Position numbers and translations under genes: made by a program. A stretch of 64,000 bases of DNA, taken from positions 37,767,195 through 37,831,194 of the forward strand of contig CM049316.1 of NCBI GenBank assembly GCA_026874595.1, written 5' to 3'. The notes below the pieces were generated by a model, which saw only the letters and a list, made by a program, of their open reading frames with translations, did no database searches and had not been told where the DNA came from. Each line of letters starts with the position of its first letter. Positions within the stretch are counted from its first letter, which is position 1. The DNA comes from Sipunculus nudus (lineage: Eukaryota > Annelida > Sipuncula > Golfingiida > Sipunculidae). Shown in pieces: positions 48,548-59,450 of the stretch.

Positions 48548-51500
48548 GTAAGTTATACCAACCTACGTTTAAATAATGCAGGCCGAGACAGACGCTTGGG
48601 CAGTTAGTCAGGGGAGACACATACCTGATCGAAGGAGGGGTGAAAAGTGAGAACCAGGCAGAGGAGGGTAGATGAGGTAAAAGATTGAGGAAAAAGAGTG
48701 AGAGGGGAAAAACGTAAATGGACAGAGATAGGGAGAGAACCAGAGAGATGCAGTGGAGAAATGGGGAAACAATAGAAAATGGGGGGGGGGGGGGGGGGGG
48801 GTAAAGCAGGAAAAAGAAGATAATGGGAGAACTGAAGAGAACCATATCGAAAACATAAAATATCGAAGACGGAGGGAGAGACTGAGCAGGTGACAGACAG
48901 AATGACGTAGGAAAGCATAGAGATAACAAGTAATTGTCAGAGACCGTAAACTCCCGACAGGATGATCCACAACATCAATGCTGTGTTGGCCTACTCAGCT
49001 GTCAAGGTTCAACTGGCCAATCCATGGTCACCTCAGCAATATAGCTGTCCCATAATATCGATAAATAGCTCTATTATAATTTGAATGAAAGCTTTATATC
49101 ATAGTGATTCAGATTACCATTAAATTGTAATTATCCTAACCCATCACGACATTTCATTAACAAAAAAATAAACTGTTCAGAATGTTTTGCATTAAATTTC
49201 ACAGAGACATATCAAATAACTCGGGGTAAAATAAGCAGTCGCCAACTAGTAGGAATACATTTATACAGAGGGGGACACAAGAATGTTAATATAGAGGAAA
49301 GCAGACGCCATGGAGCAGGAGAATAAAAGTGGAAGTGATGGGAAGGCACGGGGGGGGGGGTGAGGAGACTGGTGTGCAAATAGAAACATATCAAAATCGA
49401 TAATGAATTAGACAGGATGACAGACAAGATGAGAAAAAGAAAGACGAATTGCAAGAGTAGCAGGGGCGAAAAAAGGAACATTTATTTATGTTTAAACTCA
49501 GGGAGAGAGAGAAAAGAGAGAGACAGGGACAACGGAACGCAAATAGAGAATAAAGGGGAGAGAAGTGAACGTATAAACGAAATTTAAAGAGAGTAAATTC
49601 GAGTAAAAAAATATAAATGAAGAGGGAATTTGGCGCTGGAGGGTAAGAAAATCAAAGACAGAGCGAGGGGCTTAAGGATCGGCAGACCGAGAGAGATTAA
49701 AAAAGGACAGGGAGTAAGGGATAAATAGATTAGGGAAAAGGGGAGGTTGAAATAGGAGAAGGGTGGACCATGGGGGGAAATGAAAGTTGGGGGGGTATGG
49801 AGGAAGGAGGTTAATGGTCACCAGAGAATGAGTATGAATCAAACAAAGAGAGACAGAGAAAATGACCAAAGGGAGGTAGACACAGCTAAGAAAGTTGTAG
49901 CAAAATATGTCGGTGCGTAGAGAACAGACTGACAGACAGGGGATGAGAACATATCACAGGGGGAGTGGTTGAAGAATGATTCAGAGAGGGGAGTAGGGAT
50001 AGACAGAGAAAGCTCTAGAGGGCGCTGTTCTAACATTCTGGGAATCATTCAGTCGCATTTTATAAAATGGAACTATTGCAATGCCTTAAATTCCGTGATT
50101 ATGAATTCTACACAGCGTCAAACCCATTCTTATGCAGAAGCAATCTTATTATGTAAATTTGATGTTCCCAGAATGCTGAAGTACTTTCGAAACTTTAATC
50201 GGCAAATGAGGTCTTCTTATTGTTATAACTTATATGGATGTGTAAAAAAAAGGCAACGTAAGGTCACAAAAGATAGATTGTTAGCTACTTTTTATAGCCT
50301 TGTATAAAAAAAAATTGATTTTCATTAAAATTTAACATTTTTGATCTCTAACCGCTCTGACGTTTATTTAATCAAAATATTATTATGATGAGCTTTTACA
50401 TGTTTCATAAAATAAATCTGATGATTTATTTTATTATATAATAGATCATATGAGTTTATAATCGAAAAAAGGAACAGAAAGGTAACAAAATTGCTCTCCA
50501 GCATTGATTTATAAGTGAAGTGCCTGAGAAGCAAACCTTGGCATAATTTAATTATGTTTGTCCAAGAATTTATTTTTTGGATGGGACAGTTTATTTTTTT
50601 TTTGGTTGATCCCGATCCCTGCTGAACTGTTTAAGGAACAACGTGACCCTCTTGAGAAATTTGTGGTGATGAAATATGTAGTCGACGTAAATACTGTGCC
50701 TCTCATAGAATACACCCCACCGCATGAGCTCATCTTTTGTGGAAGTTGATGCAGTTGGTCCCCAAAGAAATTCATATTTGTTTTCACAGAAATACACAAA
50801 CTATTGTAAGAAATAGTGAGGTGTTATTTGTTTTATTCGCTTCTGAGATAAAGTTTGATCATCATTAAACACCGACGTTCTTTACACCTGCTAGGATAGG
50901 ACTTGCAATCGCTCGCAGAATGGCACAAGAGGGCGCTGCTGTCATGATAAGTAGCCGGAAACAGGCCAACGTTGACGAAGCCCTTGCAGAACTCCGCAGT
51001 GAAGGCCTGAACGTGTCGGGTATGGTCTGCCATGCCGCAAAAATAGAAGACCGGCAGAAACTCATAGAAAAGGTGAGCCATTAAAAGAACAGTTATTTGA
51101 AAACTGAAAATTTAAACAATCTTTAAATCATTTCTAAGTGGAAACATTTTAATAATAATAACTGTGGAGATATTAACTAAACACGTACAAGAAATATGTG
51201 TCAGGTTAATTTGCTTTGTATTAGATTTTTTATCGCATCTCGTTCTTAAAGTCAGGCTCCATGAACAGGTTGTTTAAAGCAGTCATGTCTTTTGTAAAGT
51301 TAAGGTGTTCTTAAAACTGTAGTCACAGTCTTCATAACATGAAACGCATGGAATATTGGATCCAGAATATGAAAAAGTAAAGAATATATTCTTTCTAACA
51401 CAAAAATAAGATAAAGAAGGAGCAGACTGGACTTATCCTATACAAATTTATTAAACCGTCACTTTCAAACATTCTCTGTTTTTGATTTATAATTCTTTTT

Positions 51501-53528
51501 TTTATAATATATATATTCAGAATAAAAAAAAAAATAAAATTGCGCGACCATTAAGATGCATGTGGAAATAAATAATTGTTCAGGCCATTATATATATTTA
51601 AGCTCTTGGCGCTGGGACATTACTTTCAAGAAATAGTTTAATAATATTTCGATAGCGTTTCTTTTGTTTTGTTTTGCTATTACCCGATAAGCGAAACAAT
51701 CCGTCATTGTAAGATGATAACATGAACTTTCTATCGAAAACATAGCCCGCCCTGACTGTTTTCTGTGCATGAAAAAAGAGCCTGAGTAACCAGGAAGTAA
51801 AAAGTCAATATTTTTATGTTTGTAATATGTGTACATTAAGGAAGAACATGTGTATTAAATTCAATAGTTTTGTTAATTTGTATGATTTATGTGCATCCAT
51901 TTTATTTCAGAATATGTATACTTGATAAAAAAATATTTTTAAATTATGCTCCAAAGACATTACTCGGTCTGTCTTTATTTATTATTTATTATTTAAATTA
52001 TTATACAAATATAATATAAGTTATTCAAGTATGCAAATGAGCCCTCGGTTATGGGGGACACAAAATACAGGAGAAATTATTACAAAAAATTTAACTATAT
52101 ATGATAATAAATAATTAATTGTATAACTTTATTGAATAATTCCCCCAAGAATAAGAACGAATATATTGCAACATGTTGTTACAAAGTAGAAGCAATGTAT
52201 ATGTGCATATTTTGCACGTGATAAAGTGATCCCAAGTAAAGTTTAGTATTTGAAAGGGAAATTTGTTCAAGTGTATAGTACCATCATATGAATTGTATTA
52301 TATCTATTTTAGACACTGAAGGATTTTGGTGGCATAGACATCATGGTTGCAAATGCAGGGGTAAATTCGCATATAGGCCCTATCATTGATGTATGTATGA
52401 TTATATAAAGAAAAACAATATCCCTGCTTATTATATATTTTAACCGAACCTTGTTCAAACAAACTTTCATAACAATAATAAACTTTATAATATGTATTGT
52501 TATTTACGGTAATTTTTGCATTTGCTTCTTAGCGCCAACTGGTATTCACATTTAAAAGAAAGTTTAGATGTTTCAAATATCTTCCCATCAGATTAAACCC
52601 TAGCTTAGAGCACGTTTTAGACCTATGTATAGTATAAATACTCTATATAGGAATTTATTTCGGATTTATCTAGAATCGGGGAATAAATTACTTTTCTGTT
52701 TTCTTCTTCTCATCACGTATATTTATGTTTAGTGATCATTTCAGTGATTTATTGAAATCATACGTTAGATACACCCAATAAACCTTAAAAAGCTAGACTT
52801 TATTGAAAAAGTACATTTCATCGAAGAGACCAAGTATGTTTCTGGTGTTACTGCAATCTGTATTAAAATATATTCCTTTTCCGTTCAGATTGATGAGAGC
52901 ACATGGGACCATGTGAGTAATCATATTTTTACTGCTGACCACGGTCCTAACCACACTGTAGTTTGTTATCATCTGTAAAGCAGCAGAAAACATTAAAAAC
53001 ATAGCCCTTGTGTGATAATATAAAATACGGAATTCAAATCTTTTATATTTGTTCTTCGTAGGATAAATCATAAAAAAATTATAGTACATTAATTATTATT
53101 TTGAATTTCCCTAAATAATTACTTTTTTTATAAATAGGACCTTTACTAAAAATACTTTATTAAGACGATGTTTCAATTTGAAAATGATTGTTTTTACATT
53201 TTATGTTTGTATATACGCTTGGCGTCTTTTTTTCAGATATTTGATGTGAATGTTAAAGCTGTATTTTTCTTCTGCAAAGAGGTGTATCCTCACATGGCAG
53301 AAAGGGGGTAAGTAGAACTAAACATGTTTTAAGTAAACCATTAAACCTAAAAAACAACCGAATCAAATCACATATTTTCTAATGCAGTAAGAAAAGTACG
53401 TGTCAATATCAAACATGCACATGGCATCATTTTATGCGACGTTAAAGCTTCAATGATAAACACGTTTATTAGAAATGACGATTCAAATATATTATATTGG
53501 ATTATTTATACGTAAATGAGACCTATTG

Positions 53529-53616
<88 letters not shown>

Positions 53617-56600
53617 CCATCCCTGGAAAAGACTGTTTAAAATAAGCCTGTTGCTTCCCCTTAATATACGAGACCACATTCTTTTAAACCTGGCTTTTTT
53701 TACTCTCTCTTCATTAGTAGTTTTGAAGTGTCCATCCTTTTTCAATTTATAAATTGTAATTTTTGTAATTTTATTTTTCTTTTAAAAATTATCCGGGAGG
53801 AGGGGACATCCAGGGGACTGCCCCCGTTATTCGGCCACCGCAACCTGTCAAGGAGTTTCAAAAAATATTTTCGCCATCTAGAATCCCTATTCAGGACCTT
53901 TTTCCGTGTCAAGATTTTCTACAGGTTGCCTCTTTTTATATACTCATCCAGGATCTGCCCCTAAACCCTATTTACCCTGTGTTATTTAACTGTGATGTTT
54001 GGTGTTCTAGGGGTGGATCTATTATTCTGATCTCGTCGTCGGCGGCGTACAAGCCTGCCGAGTATGAGGTAGGTGCATGTTCATTATGTGATTTGAAGAA
54101 AATGTATAAGTATAAGGTAAATATGGGCCTACATAGGGATTAGACGAAAATGTACAAGCATAAAGTAAATATTGGCCTACATAGGGATTTGACGAAAATG
54201 TAGGAGCATGAGGTTAATTTAGGTCTACACCTTTTGATTTGAAGTAACTTGTTTCTGCTAAAGTATTGTAAAATTCAAAGCCGTAATGCTATATGCAATT
54301 AACAGGTAATAAAAGGTAATTTATTCCAAAAATTGTTGTTTTTCTCAAGCAAAAGCCCTCCTAAATAAAATAAAATGTTTCATTTTCAGTACAAATTTAC
54401 CGATTTTTAGTTCGAGTCGCTCAGTTATGTCTTTCAAGAAATGAATTTATAACAGAGTTTCAATAAAAGATCGGCTGGGTATTATGCTGATTAACTGTTT
54501 TGAAAAGAATTTTGTGATTACCATGATGATTATTGATCATTTGAATATAAAACATATATAATAAAAAAAATAAACTTCTCATTCCCTCTCTGAACGGCCT
54601 TATATGTTGCATAAACCCTGCCTGTTCTGTTACAGAATATTGGACCCTACCTTGTGAGTAAGGCCGCCCATTTCACCCTTGTGAAAGCAATGTCAGCACA
54701 GCTGGCTGAGAGCAACATAAGAGTGAACTGCGTGGCGGCAGGTCTTTACAATACTAAAATCGGGGATGTGGTAAGAACAGCACTATCAGTGGTTCGACAT
54801 TTGATGAACTTTCAAATTCAATCAGTGTGTGTATGTTACGCTAAACCTATAGTATAAGTGCCATATGCACTGTACCTACAATGACATCCGGAACTATTAA
54901 ATACTATGCTTTGTGCAGTAAAATATTAATCCTGCAAAGTGTGAATAAAATTTGAAATTAAGTTTCTCAGAAATGAGGCAAACTATTGAGAATAAAAAGT
55001 GATAATGTCATGACGCGTGGGCCACTTGTTTCGGTTTTGTTTCATGTAAGCCTAGGTTTTCGAGTCTGTAAACTCCTTAGTTTCACTTACCACGCCCTGC
55101 TGACAAACGGTGTATCGCGCATTAACCGCGGGTAGCAAGAACGTGACACTGCAGCGACAGATAGTGATGAAACTGCAGAGGGAATTCTCGTGACGTTCGA
55201 GGCACATTCTCGCCACGGTATTTCACGATGAACTGCGCTACTGCAACGGCTTTGTCATGGTTACAACCACCTTCTCGAATGGTAAAGTGTGGCTGTAGGG
55301 GCCCACGTTCTCTCCTGTTCTCTCTGAACATTTTATTTATAAAAAAAAACGTAGGCCCCCTCACAACCACTCAGTTATGTAATTTCAACCTACACTGTCA
55401 CGGCAAAGGCTACGCCTTAAGTCAACTACCACTTAGCTCATCACTGTTACGGATAGGCTACTAAAGACGATCTCTTTTGGACTGTATTAAATCCCTGGTG
55501 AGCCGCGGTAACCGGTGAAGAGTCCGTGGCTTTGTCCGTCGTTATCTACTATGAACCTTCGTGACTTGCCTCGGTCGGTCAAAATCTACAAAAAAAATTA
55601 AAATGTTCTGAGTTTCAGTGTTGCGGATATAACGGTCATTAACCGTCACGACACCTGCTTGCTCCTGCATTTCCGCCCTACCTCCGTACGTGTATGCGTG
55701 CATCGAAGGCCCTGGTCTTCCGTGGTTGATCGTAAGTGCAGGATCACGGGGGTGTTGCAGTACGTTCAGTCGATCATGAGATTCCGTACCATTTACTTGA
55801 ATGATTCCTCCTCAGACCTTCGCAATCGTGGAATTATATACGCGTTCCGCAGTCATCCGTATGTGGTCCATGGCTGATCTTACCACAGGCACTCGTTTCC
55901 CGCACTAAAATGGCCTAGAAACCGTAAACACGTTGAGTATGGGCGATATACCAGTTATAAAAGAACAAGGTAATGAACTCCACCGCTACGCGGGCAAGAC
56001 AACTTTTTTTTCACAAGTCCGAATTCCGGAGAATTATCCGCTTCTTAAGCATGATCACGCGCCTCTTTGTTGAAAACATCTTTATTTACAAGATTAAACT
56101 TCCAAATATAAAAGTTCCCCACACTAACCGCGAATTCCAGCACGTTTATTTCAGCTGCGACACCGTCATTTGGCATGTATACATTTACTAGTTGCGGAAG
56201 TTGACGTCATCCTGGGCTTAATGTATGTTATGGTTATAGAACAGACGTTAATGTATACAAAACAAGTGATATAATGGTCCTGGTTGTGTTTGCATGCCAT
56301 GCCCACTGATTTTCAACTTCATTGACAATTTGACAGCTGTTTGAATTGTGCGCTTAAACGAGATGTAGAAAACGACTGGTACCATGCAGCCAATCAAAGA
56401 CGCAAGCTCAGGGGGAAATCCATTCAGCCCGGGGTGACGTCAACTTGCGCAACTAGTAAATGTATACATGACAAATGACGGTGTCGCAGCTGGGATAAAC
56501 GTTCTGGAATTCGCGGTTAGTGTGGGGAACTTTTATATTTTGAAGTTTAATCTTGTAAATAAAGATTTTGGTGACAAATTAACAAAACACGTCTATCTCT

Positions 56601-57826
56601 TTTGCAATTTTAGTTATGGAAAGGAGAAGGGACAAAGCAAAATTCATTGCAAGGAGTTCCAATGCAAAGGTATTGTTATTTTTTTTTAAAAAGTTTTTGA
56701 GTTATGCTGAAGAGATACACTCTTTACGCAGCTGTATATATACGGCAGTAGTACTAGGTCTCCTCTGTTTTAAAAGGTGTTTTTTTTTATGAATTACGGG
56801 TTTCAACAACAGGACTGGAACAGAGCCAAGAATTAGACCAATGACAGCGGGTCTCATTTCAAATTTCGCATTGTGCCTGGCCTTGGAATGAAACCTGAGA
56901 ATCTTGCTATAGTATCCAGGGGCGGATCCAGGATTTAGGAAAAGGAGGGTTCCAACCCAGGATGACTAATGACAAAACCTAAAAAAAGTCCCCAGGTACG
57001 GAAAGGGGGGGGGGGTATCAGACTACAAAAATAGGCCGGAAACCCTTAAAAAAAGTTGCGAAGGCTGAAAAGGGGGGGGGGTCTAGACCCCATGGACCAT
57101 CCCCCTGGATCATCTTCTGTATACAAAGCAGCAGTTATAGCGAAGGAGATATAGACCGCCTTCCATTATACCCGCTGCATGAGGAGTTAATACACAAGAC
57201 CACCGTTTAAGTATTGACCTAATGGAACACTTATTGTTACCTTCCATATTGTTTCTGAGATAAGTTATCCGCCCATTGTAGTTCCTTAAAAATATAATGA
57301 TGATGAAACAGGGTGGTATATTTAATCATGTGATCATGTATGTAAAATTCTGATTAAATCCGAATAATATGTGTTGATTTATGAATTGTCACAACATTTA
57401 TTATTTGTAATCAAAATGATACCCCTTTCACCTACCAAACTACAAAATAGTTGTCATAATTTTATTGGTTCATATTTTTGTATCAGACATATAAATCCGA
57501 AGTTTATTTGACCAGTTCTAAATTAGTCATTGATTTAACCAATCTATATCATTACGCGAACATAATTTCTTCAAGTCACGTGTCCAAAACCAAACCAGTA
57601 AACTAAGCTTTCTTTGTCTCTCTTAATTCCATGTACTAACATTCATTAACGTCCACAGGAACCTCGGAGTTTTCCCTTAACAAATTAACTGTTTTTGTCA
57701 TGCTTTCGTTGCAGGTCGGGCGAACCTTCCGAGTGTGCCAGCGCTGTGGCGTTCCTGGCCTCGGACGACGCGAGCTACATAACCGGGGAGACACTCACCG
57801 TGGCAGGGGTGTCCTTCCGTCTTTAA
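48477..57826 (+). CDS. DHRS4-like: DHRS4-like short-chain dehydrogenase/reductase, nine coding exons, 260 aa
   Basis: Exons: 48,477-48,547; 50,895-51,072; 52,313-52,390; 52,889-52,912; 53,237-53,307; 54,011-54,068; 54,636-54,770; 56,614-56,669; 57,715-57,826. All introns are GT-AG, phases fit, and the total is 783 nt. Classical SDR motifs: TGSTKGIG (19-26) for the cofactor, SSRK after beta-2 favouring NADP(H), NAG (97-99), Asn122, catalytic Ser near 149-150, and YLVSK with Tyr165 and Lys169. LW at 206-207 and 'SGEPSECA', '[10 protein letters not shown]' match the DHRS4 C-terminal region. DHRS4 enzymes reduce carbonyls including retinal, often in peroxisomes; substrate here is unknown. The start is fixed by an in-frame TAG four codons upstream and a strong context (A at -3, G at +4). 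The protein ends SFRL rather than the family's SRL targeting tail. Its terminal exon is duplicated at 62,478. Confidence 0.92.
48548..50894 (+). other. SDR intron 1, polypurine-rich
   Basis: A 2.35-kb intron. Two long purine-rich (A+G) segments on the coding strand cover about 48,590-48,960 and 49,250-50,025, with 22 G at 48,781-48,802 and 10 G near 49,351. The opposite-strand Ser/Pro/Phe-rich frames are composition artefacts. The last 850 bases are AT-rich with nothing recognised. Confidence 0.6.
48590..50025. repeat. Interrupted polypurine region
   Basis: Strong strand asymmetry: the plus strand is almost entirely A and G in long runs of 'gagaga', 'gggga' and 'aaag' words, broken at about 48,960-49,250 by ordinary sequence. 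Irregular rather than a simple tandem repeat. Confidence 0.8.
50895..51072 (+). CDS. SDR exon 2
   Basis: Acceptor 'cacctgctag', donor 'gaaaag|gtgagc'. Completes GIG and codes for alpha-1 ([11 protein letters not shown]), beta-2 with [13 protein letters not shown], which is very close to DHRS4, and up to [16 protein letters not shown]. Ends in phase 0 at residue 83. Confidence 0.93.
51073..52312 (+). other. SDR intron 2
   Basis: AT-rich 1.24-kb intron with nothing recognised beyond short A/T runs. Confidence 0.6.
52313..52390 (+). CDS. SDR exon 3 (NAG motif)
   Basis: Acceptor 'atctattttag', donor 'attgat|gtatgt'. 26 codons, including [13 protein letters not shown] with the structural NAG motif. 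Confidence 0.92.
52889..52912 (+). CDS. SDR exon 4, 24-nt micro-exon
   Basis: Acceptor 'tccgttcag', donor 'gaccat|gtgagt'. Codes for IDESTWDH, which aligns with DHRS4 'VTEEVWDK' between the NAG strand and the 'DVNVKA' helix. Phase 0 on both sides, so skipping would keep the frame. Confidence 0.85.
53237..53307 (+). CDS. SDR exon 5 (tetrad Asn)
   Basis: Acceptor 'tttttttcag', donor 'aaggg|gtaagt'. Codes for [22 protein letters not shown] (given here to residue 139), with Asn122 as the fourth member of the SDR catalytic tetrad. Ends in phase 2. Confidence 0.9.
53308..54010 (+). other. SDR intron 5 with TA repeat and poly-C-family element
   Basis: A (TA)n block at 53,531-53,612 is interrupted by 'aaatatata' steps. 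At about 53,785-53,962 a sequence ends 'catccaggatctgcccc', resembling the end of the element at 56,918 in the opposite orientation, so it is probably a diverged member of that family. Confidence 0.5.
53531..53612. repeat. (TA)n microsatellite
   Basis: Three TA tracts separated by 'aaa' interruptions. Confidence 0.9.
54011..54068 (+). CDS. SDR exon 6 (catalytic Ser)
   Basis: Acceptor 'ggtgttctag', donor 'tatgag|gtaggt'. Codes for [19 protein letters not shown]; the SSS run supplies the catalytic serine. Confidence 0.9.
54636..54770 (+). CDS. SDR exon 7 (YxxxK active site)
   Basis: Acceptor 'tctgttacag', donor 'gatgtg|gtaaga'. Codes for residues 161-205 with YLVSK, then [17 protein letters not shown], the standard SDR beta-6 region. 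The frame continues into the intron for 29 codons; that part is not coding. Confidence 0.93.
54771..56613 (+). other. SDR intron 7
   Basis: Contains a GC-richer unassigned patch at about 55,090-56,050 and the fold-back element at 56,073-56,571. No further exon is required by the reading phase, since exon 8 restores the frame. Confidence 0.5.
56073..56571. mobile_element. Fold-back element, ~150-bp inverted arms
   Basis: The left arm 56,073-56,223 and right arm 56,421-56,571 are near-complementary: 'tctttatttacaagattaaa' against 'tttaatcttgtaaataaaga', 'gtatacatttactagttgcg' against 'cgcaactagtaaatgtatac', and 'gttgacgtcat' against 'gtgacgtcaac'. The 197-base loop is unrelated sequence. No transposase and no clear target-site duplication. 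It lies in SDR intron 7, ending about 42 bases before exon 8. Confidence 0.85.
56614..56669 (+). CDS. SDR exon 8, 56 nt
   Basis: Acceptor 'tttgcaattttag', donor 'gcaaag|gtattg'. It reads [18 protein letters not shown] plus a split Arg codon. Its length (2 modulo 3) is exactly what is needed to join exon 7 (phase 0) to exon 9 (phase 2), and LWK lines up with the LW(K/M) of mammalian DHRS4. The exon begins 42 bases after a fold-back repeat. Confidence 0.78.
56915..57115 (+). mobile_element. Poly-C/G short element, copy B
   Basis: Starts 'ccaggggcggatccaggatt', contains 'aaaaaaagtccccaggtacg', a G run, 'gaaacccttaaaaaaagttg' and a second G run, and ends near 'ccccctggatc'. The reverse complement matches 22,440-22,605 block by block. 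Terminal words 'aggggcggatcc' and 'ccccctggatc' suggest weak inverted ends. It lies in SDR intron 8. Confidence 0.65.
57715..57826 (+). CDS. SDR exon 9 (terminal)
   Basis: Acceptor 'ctttcgttgcag', stop TAA at 57,824-57,826. Codes for [18 protein letters not shown] and [18 protein letters not shown]. An AATAAA overlaps the last base of the stop codon, and a second lies at 57,848. Duplicated at 62,478-62,589 with one amino-acid change. Confidence 0.93.
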
Positions 57827-58854
57827 ATAAACTCTGTATCATACTACAATAAAAATGAGAAAGCGCGCCAATGAGAAGACATAAGGATAGTCATACTTCG
57901 CCGATTTCATCGAGATATGTCCCGATGAAGCTCCGATGGCACCGCGATATGTTCCTTTATCACCCCGGTGTGTCCCAATGTGACTCCGATTTTGAACATT
58001 ATGAACAGGCTGAAAATGCCCTGGTCATCTCTCACTTCCCGATTTCATTCCGAAATGTCAACGATGTTAACCCAATGCATATATACACTGGCAAATCGGT
58101 ATGCATTGGCACGGCATCTGCGATTTTTGTACCCTGTCACACAATGTAAGATAAAGGATCGGCGGGGTTTGAGCTCTAGATGTACGATTTTTTTTATATC
58201 CTCTCAGAGTATTCATGGCAATTGGTATTTTATTAGTAGTAATATGATAAGGAAATTGTAAAACGAAAATAAAGAAATTTAAAAGTGAAAGCTGTCTTTA
58301 TTTAAAAAAAAAAATAAGTGAAAGGAGTCGCAGAACTGACCACTGTGTACGGAGTGTGTGCTCAAGTACCAGTATTCGACATGCTGACATAGACATAAAT
58401 ATCAGTATTAGGAATCATGATAACAGATAAATGGCAATTGATAATAGACAAACTATAATAAACTGGCTGAAACAAAAGAGAAACATTGTAAAATCCTGGT
58501 CAAGAAGGATATTGACACCGTATAGTAAAATTGAATTATTAAAATCACAAGTCATTTCACAATAAAAATTTATGTAATGACTGTGCTTCCGAGCCCCTCC
58601 GAAGAATTTTACAAAATAAATGATCTCTATGATGTTTCGTTTTTTTTGTAAAATGGAAGCACAGATAAAATAAATAGAAACGTAGTGTGTAGCCCTCAAG
58701 ATAAAGGAGGATTAAATATGACTAATTAAGAAGTTAAGATCAAGGCAGTAAATATACTAAATGGTAATGTAAATGAAGAATAAATGATTTGGATCGATAT
58801 ACTCACCAGCTAAAATATGGCAAAATCCACATACATCAAGTTAAATGGAGAAAA

Positions 58855-58925
58855 CCGGTTTCTGTGGCTGAGTGGTAGAGCACAGGACTCAAAGTCGGGA
58901 AATTGTAAGTTCGAATCTCATAACC
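58855..58925 (+). mobile_element. tRNA-like SINE head downstream of the SDR gene
   Basis: 'tctgtggctgagtggtagag' (A box), 'ctcaaag' loop and 'aagttcgaatctca' (B box). Same head family as 41,748 and 43,850, and duplicated at 63,616-63,687. The acceptor stem does not pair. Confidence 0.6.
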
Positions 58926-59299
58926 TATAATTAATCTTATAAAATAATTTTTGCTGGTTTAAAGTTATGCATACCAAGCGATGTATACCTCATCTGAATA
59001 AAAAAAAAAACAAATAAAAACTAAACTGTTCTAAATCTTTTAATGCATGACATAAACTATTTTGTTGACCCATATCGAATGGTGTGATATATAACAGGAC
59101 AATCACTGAAATATCATAACAAATAATTAAAATAAGTTCTATGTCTTGATCGTGTCAGTGTTTACTAAAAAATGTTGAGAAATTTCGACTTCTGGGGAAC
59201 AGATCATAATAGAATAAGTGCTTCCGCCCTCTCCGTCAGCGAAGGGAGATGAAAACGGAAAGAATTCCAGATCCGGTGTCCACAATTGTAAAAGGCACT

Positions 59300-59440
59300 T
59301 TCTATCTAGTAGCGGATCTGCGGTCTGGATCCCCCCCCCCCCCCCACCCCGGTTTTTTTTTTTATTCAAACCAATCTTTACTGCCTGGACCTTCTCCGGA
59401 TTTGATGACTCTTTAAGGTTTTCTCATTAGTTTTGTTTTT
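59300..59440 (-). mobile_element. Poly-C-family element fragment
   Basis: 'ggtctggatc', a C run at about 59,331-59,345, then 'tattcaaaccaatctttact', 'gcctggacc' and 'ctccggattt' resemble parts of the copy at 22.5 kb. Confidence 0.45.
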
Positions 59441-59450
59441 GTTGCGTCGC

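Larger units (their letters stand above)
57536..59239. repeat. Recent duplication, copy 1 (contains SDR exon 9)
   Basis: Matches 62,299-64,000 almost base for base. I count about 8-10 substitutions and a few homopolymer length changes over 1.7 kb. The breakpoint lies in intron 8 at 'taaccaatc'. Copy 2 continues to the window edge, so the homology probably extends further. The 4,763-base spacing fits a tandem duplication with unit 57,536-62,298. Confidence 0.95.

Noticed and set aside
48468-48970. Long minus-strand frames (up to 153 codons) rich in Ser, Pro, Phe and Leu
   Set aside because: They are the complement of the polypurine region. All three minus frames look alike and overlap SDR exon 1.
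55091-55119. Alternative SDR exon 8 (29 nt, correct phase, reading FHLPRPADK)
   Set aside because: It fits the phase but lacks the LW motif and the expected length; the 56-nt exon at 56,614 matches the family better.
57871-58149. 92-codon frame present in both duplicate copies
   Set aside because: The copies are about 99.5% identical because of recent duplication, so an intact frame is not evidence of selection. It has no recognised domain and follows the SDR poly(A) signals.
58855-58925. Functional tRNA-Leu(CAA) gene
   Set aside because: A and B boxes and a CAA-like loop are present, but the anticodon and acceptor stems mispair, the Leu variable arm is missing, and sister copies are scattered. 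It is a SINE head.
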